From assembly GCF_050624435.1 (NCBI RefSeq), contig NC_134535.1, positions 123,677,731 through 123,741,730 of the forward strand: a stretch of DNA of 64,000 nt, written 5' to 3'. Position 1 is the first letter of the stretch. Every line of letters starts with the position of its first letter. Below are positions 13,752-26,100 of this stretch, piece after piece. Made by a program: the position numbers and the translations under genes. The notes beneath the pieces are model-generated. The model worked only from the letters and a program-made list of their open reading frames with translations, searched no databases and had not been told where the DNA came from. This stretch comes from Tenrec ecaudatus. Taxonomy: Eukaryota > Chordata > Mammalia > Afrosoricida > Tenrecidae.

Positions 13752-16700
13752 GGGTAAGTTGGAGAGTTGTGGGAATGAATAATGGAATAAAGCAATATCT
13801 AGTACCTTCAAGCTTCAACATATCTAAGGAGGGTCTTTTATGCATAAGGGCCTCTAAAAGCAGAGGGATTTATATAATAACTAAACTGGATATTATAATT
13901 TGATTTTAAATCTGCTTACCTTTCACTTTTACACTACCTGAGAATTGGCATATTTCTGATATTTGAGTGGTTCCCTGGGCTCTTGACTGCTGCGTGATAT
14001 TTATGGAAAGGTAGCAGTTCCCCAGAGGGTAAAGCATCAGATTAATTACAAACGACACTTACACTCTGTAACCGAAATAAAACCTGTTGCAGTTGACTGG
14101 ATTGTGACTCATATTGGCCCTGTTGGGACAGTGTGGAAGTGCCCCATTATGTTTCTAAGGCCGTCATCTTTGTGGAGAGAGACGATATGTTTCTCCTGCA
14201 CACTGGCTGGTGAGCAACCAAGAGCTCAATCGCAGTACCAGGTGACCTCCCGTGACCGTGTCAAAGGGTATTACGAGCACATGTTCGGGTTTTGTGAGGA
14301 TTGAACTAATATAATTGAAAAGCCTTGTACAATACATAACAAATAACAGTTGAGTCAATCTTCCCATTTTTACCTTTGCCTAAATAATACGCTGCAGTAG
14401 TATCTAAAATAATTACATGAACTGTAGTTTATCTTTAGTTTGTCTTAAGAAGCCTTGGTAGTGTTCTCAGGTAAGCAATGGGCTGGTAACAGCAAACTTA
14501 CAGATCTGTTCAAAAGCACCAGTTAGTCTAAGGGAGAAAGATGAGGCTATGAGTGCCCATAAAGATTCATCGTGTCCAGAGACCTACATGGAGTCCTTGT
14601 GCGTCAGAAGCAACTGAGCAGCAGTGGGTTCGTGTGGATTTCGGCTTGGTATGTCCTATTGGCTCTTTTGCTTCAATGCGATTATTGGTATGTTCCTCAA
14701 CCTCAATACTTTATTTGCACGCAAGTATTTAATCAGCATTAGTTAATAATGGTTACAGATTGACATATTCAAAATGACCAAAGATACTTGACCAATATAT
14801 TCAATGTTAAGCTGATAACAGTTTTTTAAAACAAATTAAGGGTCCAACACATACCGCAGTTTCCGGGATGCAGTATTCACGGGTAACTTTTTTATTGGTA
14901 GAAAAGTAGATTCTCACATTAAAGAAAACATGTGTTTGGTTGATGTTAAGTCATTTGTGAGTGTGAAATGGGATGTGCTGTTCTAGATAATTTATGCATG
15001 ATTCATAAAACATAAACAACAATGTGAGCAGGCCATGACATTGGAACTCATTTATAGATAAGAAAAAGGACCTTTAAGACTCATAAAAATTAAGGTCACT
15101 TAATCAACCCAGATTGGCCAAAACTTGTTTCAAAGTCCCCTCACATAGTGTATTGTTGTGTAAGACCTTAAACCCCACTGTCACCATGTTGATTCTGACC
15201 CATAACAATCATACAATAGAGTTTCTGAGTCTGCGTCTTTGTGGGAGTAGAAACTTTATCTTCTTCCTGCAGATAGGCTGGGAGGTTTGCCCCAGCAACC
15301 TTATGGTTAGCAGTCTAGAGCTCCTTCTTATGACATCTTTGTCCTGCTTCATACAAAATGATTAGCCAAAGGTCCATAAATGTTGACAGATCGATTATAA
15401 GGATGGGTTAGAATAATTATGTAATAAGACATTTAAGGTTTCCTCTTTGCTTCGAAGCCGGGCTTCCCACAACATGAATGACGAATGGGGGGTGGGGAGA
15501 TTTCCTCTCAAATCTTTTGAACACGTACAGCTTTGTTATGGAAATATGTGGGGGAAAATGGAATCTTCTTGCTCTCCTTTCTTATCTGGCTCTCACAGAT
15601 GATTGCTGTACTGATGTCATCGAATGCTTACCAAGCCAGACTTCTCCCAACGGAAGATAAGAATGTTTGCATATGTGGCAGTGAGAGAAAGTCGTATGCC
15701 TGGCTCGTTACTCCCCACACTCTGGGTAAACTTTCCAATCCCTGTATATTTTAATAGTCTTTCTAAATCCTCTTGAGAGATTATGTTGAACCATTTCTCT
15801 ATTATAACTTGTTTTCTCATTGCTTTGTATCACTGCTTTCCATTGATCTATGCCTATTTGCTCTTGTATGAATTACAACTCCATGTAAAGAAAACCCAAA
15901 TCCACGCAACTGGCCCAATAAGTAGCATCATGATAAATGGAAACGGGATTGAGGTTGTGAAGAATTTCATCTTGCTTGGATCTACAATCTGCATTCATGG
16001 AAACAGCAATCAAGAGACAAAACAACTCATTGCATTGGGCAAATGTGCTGCACAAGACCTCTTTAAAATTGAGGATTTGAGAATTGACGTGTGCGTGACC
16101 CTAACTGTGGTGTTTTCAGTTGCCTCCTATACACGTGGAAGTTGGACATTGAATAAGAAAGACTGAAGAAGAGTGGATGCAATTGAATTATGATGCTAGT
16201 GCAGAGTATTGAAAATACTATAGACTGATGAGAGAACCAACAAATCATTCTTGGAGAATGATCCTTAAAAGAGACCGTGATGAGACTTCAGACTACCTGG
16301 TACCTTGCCACCGCCTTCGTCTCTGTCTCTGGAGAGGGCATCGTCCGCAGTCAAGTGGAGAGGAGTGCAGGGGTTCCGTGGAGCCTAGGGTCACTGCGGG
16401 CCTGATCCGCCTTGATCACAACCAACAACAAGAACAACAATTGGGACATAAAAGTCCCTGGAAAAGGACAGTGTCCTTGGTAAAGTAGACGGGCAGCCAA
16501 AAACAGGAAAACCCTCAACAAGATGGACTGACGAGATGGGTGGCTTCAACATGGACTCGTACATGCGGACCATTGTGGTGGTGGCTCAGGACTGGGCTGG
16601 GTTTCCTTCTGTTGTGCATCGGGTTGGTGTCGTTTGGATTTGACTTGATAGCACCTCACAACGACGTGGTTAGCTGTTGTCAAGGCTACCCCTGACTCCT

Positions 16701-19700
16701 GGCAACCCATGCACCATGGAAAGAAACGCTGTCCCGTCTTGCTCCTATCCATGATGGGTTGCCTATCACACTGTTGTGATGCATAAGGTTTAAATTGGTT
16801 GCTGATCTGAAGGAGGTCATCAAGCCTGCTGAGCCTAGATTCCTTCCACAGACTGAACAGTGGCTACATCTAAGATATATTGGCTGGAAATTAAACCCAA
16901 GTACCCTGAGTGGAAAGCTAGAACTCAAAGCCACTGCCTCCCTTTCTTTCACAACTCAGGCTCTATTTGCCTAGGGACAAAGGTGGGAGTTAGAATTGAA
17001 TCCTGACTTGAAGATTTCATTTGCTCTGTGTCACACGTGCCTCTGTCTTTGATAAAATTTCTATTTTATTTACAATTTGAATCCCCTGCTTCAGCAGTAG
17101 TCAACTGTAACCTATTTACATCATTTCTTGCCATTGAAGGTACTGTCAGCCTCACAGTTGTTGCTGAAACGTTGCCGTACCGTGTCTGTGGAAGATCACC
17201 CCTGACTCTGAATTCTACCTGGAGGGATACTCTCGTCAAACCACTGCTGGTTGAGGTATAGCCTCACAGGCTGGAGAGAAAACCCGTCTGTATTTCAAAT
17301 GCTACCTTCATTAGGAAATGTATTCCTTTCAGAACCCACAGCGATAGGATGAATAGATGCTTGGCTAAGGGACAACCCAAACTATTGATCAAACATTTGG
17401 GGAGAAAGACCAAGGAGAACCATTTAGTCCTGATATATTCAATATACAGAGAATATTTAGAGTCAAATGTATAATACACTTAAAAATGAGGGAACTCATT
17501 TTGCGGCTTGAAGAAATTTTGAGAAAATTCCTGGCTTTACTTATAGAAACAGCTCATTATAAAGCTTGCAAAATCAAATGCTTCACTTCTCCATTATCTT
17601 GGGGGCTCAAAAGTTTATAGGCTCATTCTTTGAGATAACTTTATGGATGATTTATTCTCATTTAAACATTATTACTAAGTTATTAATAATCTGAATTTAC
17701 ATGATGTATGACTTTGGCTATTTTTTCCCTTCCTACAATTAGCCTGAAGGTATTGAAAAGGAGATGACACAGAGCTCACTTGTTTGCACTAATGGTAAGA
17801 AGACATCTTTCAGTTGTCTTGCAAAAATGACAGCATTGGATGAGACGTCTGTCGTTATTTTAGAATCTTTATTTTTTTGCTATTGATCCTCTCCAAAATA
17901 TGGCTAAATTGCTAAAGATGAACTTCCTTCCTGGGAATACAAATTAATTTTGCCATAAGCCAATGCAAATGTTAAAAGTTAAGCGTTTTCCTATAACTTA
18001 CTCCCCAAAACAGAATGTAAGTGTCTGACTTTCACGTAAACCTTAGCTTTCACTGAAGCCGTAGCTTCTCCCCATCCGTCATGATTTCTTCATTAAAAGT
18101 TAATTATTAGAATCCCAGAAGTCACCTTTGACCCAAATAATAGACTGGCACAGAAAATAAGCAGCAACACTTGTATTGCATGTACTCCTTTGAACAAGCA
18201 ATTGCCGTATATACTCGTGTATACGCCGAAATTTTCAGCACAGTTTTAATGCAGTTTTGTGGTAAAATTAAGTGCCTCAGCTGATATTTGGGTTGGCTTA
18301 TACTAGAGTATATATGGTATATAAGGCAAAATGGATAATGTTTTCCCAAAGCAAAGTTGAAATGACAAGGAAGGGCAGGTAAACTGAAGGGATGGAGACC
18401 GGGCAGAGGAGATGGACAAAGGAGTACTGATGGGCTGTGGGGATTATAACTAATGGAACCATTTATTAGCATATTGTTGAATGGGAATTTCATTTACTGT
18501 GTAAACTTACACCCAAAACAGAAAAAAATATTCATAAAAATAAAAAGAGTTTTCAAAAAAAGGGAAAAGGCAAACAAATGACCGAGCTATTATCTTCAGA
18601 AACCATAAAACAGATAAGGAGCTAATTACACATATACATATATATGAAACATCAACATAGCAACAAAAATAAAACTCAGTCATAAATAGTCAAAGGTTTA
18701 AATAGGCATTTCACCAAAGAGGACATTCAGATGATTAACAAATACATGAAAACATACTCAACATCACTAGACATCAAAACCACAATGAGATACCATTTTA
18801 CTCTTGCTAAGATTTTTTTAAAGGAGGGAAAAATTGAAAAATAACAAATGTTAATGTGGATGTGAGAAATTAGAAGCCTGTTATTGATGGGAACAAAAAT
18901 GGGTAGAGCTGTCAGCTGTTCTGAAAACCAGTGTGGGAGTTGCGATGGAAAACCATCTGACCCAACAGTTCCACTCCTAGCTGTCTACCCCAAAGACTTG
19001 AAATCGGAGACTCAAACGACTTACACATGAAGCCTCATTGCCGCACCATTTACAACCGTTAGTTATTGTGGTTAAAAACGTTGTCATACAATAATTCTTT
19101 CCAAAAAACAAAAAAAGGAATAATTGTTTCTACAACTTAATATATATCATTTGAAACACTTTTTGTTTTACAGTGAAGATGAGTTTCAGGTTAATAAATT
19201 CACTTTACTTTTTCCTAGGATCCACAGTGTCTCAATCAGTGTTGCTGCCATCACCAGAGAATCTAGTGAGAGACTCATCTAGAGCTTACTGGTCCGTTCA
19301 CGGTGAGTCTGGAATGCAGTGCGCTGTGTGCAGGCTTTGGAGCCTCTGTTGCTCGGTGACTTATCACTTGGCTGCTAACTGAAAGGTCAGTGGTTTGAAC
19401 CAACCAGCTGCTCTTGGGGAGGAAGGTATGGCAAGCGGCTTCCAGAAAGATTACAGCTTTGGAAGCCCTGGGGGCAGCTGTACTCTGCCCCACAGCTTTT
19501 CCATGAGTTACAATCGACTCGACAGCACATAACAGCAACATGTGCAGATTTGGCGGGAAAAAAATAACTAAATAACTGTACCTATTTCTCACATAGACCT
19601 GCTTGTTGGTTTTTATCAAGTTAGGGGTTCCGTTTCTAGGCTGAGTATTTAGTGAGTGAGTATTTAGTGAGTGAGTCTAACTAGACACTCCACCACACCA

Positions 19701-22700
19701 AGAATTTAAGTGTCAGAGTCTCCAATGATTTCTGACTCTTGCGTATTTTCCTATAGCCCATTTTAACTCTGGCCCCTAAAAATGATTATGATTATAATCA
19801 TTCTGAAAAGGTTGACGTTTTCACGGATTTCATCTTGCTTTTATCCAAAACCATTGCTTATGGAATCAGTAGTCTAGGATTCAAAGGAACGTTGCATTGG
19901 ATAAACTTGCTGCACAAGACCACATTAAAAGGTTAAAGGGCAAAAGTGTCACTTTGGGGACAAAGGTATGACTGACCCAAGCCATGGTAATTTAATCACC
20001 ATATAGTCATGTGAAAGTTGGGCAAAATAAAATATTGTAGAGAAACATGCAAAGACCTAGCTTTAGAAAACTGAAAAGGAAGCACATGCATACTTAAACA
20101 GAAAGCAGTCAAGAAAAAATTCAAGATTCGAGTTTCAATATTGACAGATTCTACGGTGAAAATATTGAATGTTGAAGATAGCCTCAAAAACAGAGAGAGT
20201 ACACTGTCACTGTACCACCATTTCAAGAGGTAGCATATGAACAAGAACCTAGGCTACTGAAGGAAGAAGCTTTAGTGAAAAACAGGGTCCAGCAAATGAC
20301 GGAATACCAACAAGCTGATGAAGCAATGGAAGCGCTCCCTTAGTTGGCCTATAACTGGAAGAGATCCATACTGTACCCATTCCCAAGAAAGGTGACCCAA
20401 CAGAATGCTTCAATTTTATCCGTAAGCAATATCCCTAATAGCGCATGCAAGTAAAATTTTACTGAAGTTCATCCAACAGTTGCAGCAGTACATTGACAGG
20501 GAGCAGCCAGAGATTCCGGCATGATTCAGAATGGAACAAGGGATACCATTGCTGATGTCAGATGGATCTTGGCTGAAAGCAGGGAATACCAGAAAGATGT
20601 TCACTTGTGTTTTATTGACTATGCCAAGGCATTAGATTCTGTGGATCAGAACAAACGCTGAGGGAGAATGGGAATTCCAGAATATTTCATTGTGTTTATG
20701 TGGAATCTGTGCTTAGATCAAGAGGCAGTCATTCAAACACAGCAAAAGAATACTGCCTGGTTTAATATCAGGAAAGATATGCGTCGGGGTTGTATCTTAC
20801 CATACTTATTCGGCATACTAGGCTTAACAAATGGACTGAATGAATAACAACAGAAAAACTGGGTTATATGAATAACAACACACATCAGGATTGAAGGAAG
20901 ACAAACAACTTGTGACATGTAGATGTCAGAAATTTGTTAGATAAAAATGAAGACAACTTGAAGCCCTTTCTGATTAAGAGAATGGATCGCAACCATCAAT
21001 GTGCATTACTTAATGTAAAGAAAACCAAAATCCTCACCACTGGACCGGTAGGTAACACCATGATAAATGGAGAAAGGATTGAGCCTGTCAAAGATTTCAT
21101 CTTGCCTGGAATTTTGATTGTGGAGTCAACATTCATGGAAAGAGCAGTCAAGAGACCAAACACTACCTTGCACGGGGTGAATCTACCGTACATGGCCTCG
21201 TTAAAGTGTTGTAGAGCAAGAAGGTTACTTTGAAGACCAAGATGTGCCTGACCCAAGCCATGGTACTTTCAATGGCCTCCCATGCATGGGAAAGTTGGAC
21301 ACCGAATAAGATGATTGAAGAAGAATGGATGAATACAAATCGTGGTGCTGGGAGAGACTAGTGAGAGTACCACGGACTGACTAAAGAACCAAAAAGCCAG
21401 GCTTGAAAGAGGTGCAGCTAGACTACTTCTAGAAAAGAGGACAGTAAAACTTTGTTTTACATACTTTGGACCTATTATCAGAAGAGACCAGTCCCTGGAA
21501 CAGGACACGCACTTGGTAAAGGAGAGCAAAAAAGGTAGCAAAAAAAAGCGAAGACCCTTGACAAGACAGCTGGATGCAGCGGCTGCAACAATGGGTTCAA
21601 AATGACAATTGTGAGGATGGTGCAGGACCAGGCAGTGTCTCATTCTGTTGTACATGGAGTCGCTATGAGCCTGCATCAAGATTATGGCTCCTAACAGCTA
21701 CAGGATTCTAGTCAAATTATTGCTCATTCAACTCAAGCTCACTGCCTTGAGTCTATTCTAACACATGGCAACCTTATGGGGTAAAGTTGAACTGCCCCTA
21801 TGGTTTCAAAGACTATAAATCTTTTTTTTAGATAAACCATTTTATTGGGCACTCTTACATATGTTACAGCTATCCATACGACCATTATATCAAGCAGACA
21901 TGTACAAATGTTGGCATCAACAATTTCAAAACATGTTTCTTCTTGAACCTTTTGAGGGCAATTCCTCTTTATTTCTTCCTTCCCCTACCCTTCCGCCCCC
22001 ATGAACTCTTTTATGGGAGTAGAAAGCTTCATCTTTCTCCTCAGAGTGGTTTGTGGTTTTAAACTGCTGGCCTTGCAGTTAGCAGACCAAATGGTAACCT
22101 GTCATTGCCATCAGACTCCTTCCAGCCAAATGCGATTCTTTTCAAATTAACCAGGTTTTCCACTCCTGGTCAGAGTAGCAGCCTACCCTGTAAACCCACA
22201 GGAGCAGTTCAAGTTTGTGTTAATGAATCATGACTCTGAATAGACTCAATGACAGTGTTATTCTCTTTTTTGACCGGTTTGTTCTTAATTTTTTTCTTTT
22301 CTTTTTTTTAAACGTTTTATTAGGGGCTCATACAACTCTTATCACAGTCCATACATATACATACATCAATTGTATAAAGCACATCTGTATACTCCTTGCC
22401 CTAATCATTTTCTTTTCTTTCTTTTTTTTTCTCCTTTTCTTTTTTTACATTTTATTAGGGACTCATACAACTCTTATCACAATCCACATATACATACATC
22501 AATTGTATAAAGCACATCCATACATTCCCCGCCCCAATCGTTCTAAAAGCATTTGCTCTCCACTTAAGCCCTTTGCATCAGGTCCTCTTTTTTATTCCCC
22601 TCCCTCCCCGCTCCCCCCTCCCTCATGTGCCCTTTGTAATTTATACATCGTTATTTTGTCATATCTTGCTCTATCCGGAGTCTCCCTTCGCCCCCTTCTC

Positions 22701-23095
22701 TGCCGTCCCTCTCCCAGGGAGGAGGTCACATGTGGATCCCTGTAATCAGTTCCCCCTTTCCAACCCACTCACCCTACACTCTCCCATCATCGCCCCTCAC
22801 ACCCTTGGTCCTGAAGGTATCATCCACCCTGGATTCCCTGTGCCTCCAGCCCTCATATGTACCAGTGTACAACCTCTGCCCTATCCAGCCCTGCAAGGTA
22901 GAATTCGGATCATGGTAGTTGGGGGGAGGAAGCATCCAGGATCTGGGGGAAAGCTGTGCTCTTCATCGGTACTACCTCGCACCCTGACTGACCCATCTCC
23001 TCTCCTAAACCCCTCTATGAGGGGATTTCCAGTGGCCAACACTTGGGCCTTGGGTCTCCACTCTGCACTTCCCCTTTCATTCAATATGGTATATA

Positions 23096-23139
<44 letters not shown>

Positions 23140-26100
23140 TACACATATTCTTTTTTTTTTTGCATGATGCCTTATACCTGGTCCTTTGGGCACCTCGTGA
23201 TTGCACTGGCTGGTGTGCTTCTTCCATGTGGGCTTTTTTGCTTCTGAACTAGATGGCCGCTTGTTTATCTTCAAGCCTTTAAGACCCCAGACACTATCTC
23301 TTTTGATAGCCGGGCATCATCAGCTTTCTTCACCACATTTGCTTATGCACCCATTTGTCTTCAGCGATCCTATCATGGAGGTGTGCAGCCAATGATATGA
23401 TGATTTTTTTGTTCTTTGAATGCCTGATAACTGATCCCTTTGGGATCACTCGCTCACACAGGCTGGTATGTTCTTCCATGTGGGCTTTGTTGCTTCTGAG
23501 CTAGATGGCCGCTTGTTTATCTTCAAGCCTTTAGGACCCCAGTCACTATCTCTTTTGTTAGCCACGCACCATCAGCTTTCTTCACCACATTTACTTGTTC
23601 ACCCACTTTGGCTTCAGCAGTTTTGTCGGGAGAGTGAGCATCATAGAGTACCAATTTAATAAAGAAAGTATTCATGCATTGAGGGAGTGCTTGAGTAGAG
23701 GCCCAAGGTCCTTCCGCCACCTTAATATTAAACCTATAAATGTAGACAATTAGATCTATTTCCCCATCCTCATATATATGTCTGCATGTACCTGTCTTTG
23801 TCTAGACCTCTATAAATGCTCCTTGACTCCCAGCTCCTTCCTCCATCTCCCTTGACTTTCCTCCTGCCCCACCACCATGCTCCGTCCCCACCTGGGCTAC
23901 AGCTATACCTCTTCTCTAAGCAACCTTACCCTTGATAGTTCCCCATCAGGCCTGCCACTCCCCCCTCACTACCATTTTGGGTCCCATGTTGTTCCCTTGT
24001 CCCTGTGTTTATTAACACCACTTCCTTACCCTCCTCCCCCTCCCCCACCCAGAACTGTCTGTCCCCCCGGAACTGTCTGTCCTATTGTTTTTCCTCCAGA
24101 TAGTTCATCCAGTCTGTCCTATTCAGACAGAACTGTGGAGACACTAACATGCACGAAAACAAGACAGAGGAAAACAAAGCAACAGTATACAACCAGACAA
24201 TAAAACAACAAAAACAAACCACTGACAAAGAACAAAACAAAACACTTCACAAAAGAAGGCTTGTAGTTCGTTCAAGGATCGTTTGCTGGCCCTTAGGAGT
24301 GTTTTCCAGTCCAGTCTGTTGGGGCACCACGCCCTGGCCCCAAAGTCCACTTTCAGCATTCCCTGGGGACCTTGCTACTCCATTCCCTTGCTGTTCCACT
24401 GCATCGGCCAGTGCTTTGCCTCGGTGTGGTGCGATCAGGTCAAGTGCAATTCCCACACTGTGTCTCCGGTGCTGTCCCCTGTATCGCCCTTAGTCACTGA
24501 TTGGCATCATTTCTCATAATGGGGCCAGCCATGTTGTTCTCTCTGTGGACTGGCTGCTCTACTCAGGAACATCATCCTCACGGCCTCATGGGCCAGGTTG
24601 TGCTCCACTCTCTCCTCCTGCCCCTTCATCTGCTCCCGTGTGCTCTGATCCGATATGTCCATCTCCCGGAGCTGCAGAATCAATGTCGTCCTTTGAAACA
24701 AATTCTTTTCGGTGGAGGGGCAGGAATCCACTTAATTTTTGGTGCTGGGGCCAGCCTCCCAGACCTCTCCACTGGTTCCCTACTCCATGCCGGGATATTG
24801 CATTCACACCCTGCGGCACTGGGTTGAAGTCTGGTCCCACTTTCCCTGTGGAGATATAAACAATACCCTCCCCTTGGGTGGATTAGTGCCCCATGCCCCC
24901 ACTCCCCTTTTCTTCCTTGTATTCATCCTTTTGTTTTCCTTTCCCCACCTCCTCCACCATTGTCTACCATGTGCATCCCTGGTTTTGGTCTGGTCTCTGC
25001 CATACTACACAGTCTTCACCCCAGAAATGTTTGTATACAGTAGCTTTTTCCCCTATGCCACTTTTGCATTTAAAAAATTAAAAAAAAATTTTTTTAATAC
25101 TTACCTCAGCGGGCTCATGTTGTACTTGTCCTTTTATGCCTGACTTACTTTGCTTAGCATGATTTCCTCCAGTTCTTCCCATGCCGCTATGTGCCTCATA
25201 CGTTCATCACTGCTTTTTAGTGAGTGATGCGTAGAACTCCATTGTATGTATATACCACAGTGTTTTAATCCAATCGTCAGTTGATGGAAATTTGGGTTGC
25301 TTCCAACTCCTTGCAATTGTGAACTGTGCCGCAATGAACATTGGAGCACAGATGTCTGGTCTTGGTTTGTTTCTTGCCTCTTCTGGGTATATGCCCAGTA
25401 GGGGGATTGCTGGGTCATATGGTAACTCTATTTCCATCTGTTTTAGGTATCGCCAGATTGATTTCCATAGTGGCTGTACATACTTACAGGCCCACCAGCA
25501 GTGGATGAGAGTTCCTGTCTCCCCACAGCCCCTCCAACACTTGTTGCTTTCTGATTTTTTGAATTGGGCTACCTTTGAGGGTGTCAGGTGGTACCTCATT
25601 GTTGTTTTAATTTGCATTTCTCTTATGGCTAAAGATCAGGAACATTTTCTCATATGTTTGTTGGCCATTCGGATTTCTGTCCCTGTAAAATTTCTGTTCA
25701 AGTCCTTTGCCCACCTTTCAAGTGGGCTATTGGTTTTTTTCTTTTTGGAAGCTAGCAGAGTATTGTAGATTTTAGTAATAAGACCTTTGTCTGATGTGTC
25801 ATTGCTAAAGATGTTTTCCCCGTCTGTGGAATCTTTTATTACTCTCTTGGTGAATTCTTTAGATGTACACAAGTGTTTTATCTTCCGGTTTGTTCTTAAT
25901 AATCTTACTTCATCCTAGACTCTCTCGAGGAATTTTGATTTCCATAAGCTTTTCTGGTCTACTCTTGGCTGCTTTAGGACACATCTATACTTCAGTTCTC
26001 AAAGTAAGATCTGATGTCTTGCTAATCCTATGATGTGGGCCAAACACATGAGAGAGGGAGGAAGATTCAGATAAGATATAAAAATAATTGCCTTGAAATT

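Larger units (their letters stand above)
22290..25884 (-). mobile_element. L1 retrotransposon, 5'-truncated, antisense, with target-site duplication
   Basis: Bounded by CCGGTTTGTTCTTAAT at 22274-22289 and 25885-25900, a 16-bp target-site duplication. Read on the - strand: end of ORF2 (25872-25134, one frameshift near 25207) with [23 protein letters not shown]-type zinc-knuckle line [20 protein letters not shown] and AIPLLGIYP, followed by a 3' UTR of about 2.8 kb and T-rich complement of poly(A). The UTR holds a tandem duplication (23160-23400 / 23415-23640). Too long a UTR to be a standard human-type L1. Confidence 0.93.

Noticed and set aside
22230-25143. Several open frames of 60-224 codons on both strands
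   Set aside because: They lie in an antisense L1 3' UTR with long pyrimidine-rich stretches that lack stops; no protein family is recognisable.
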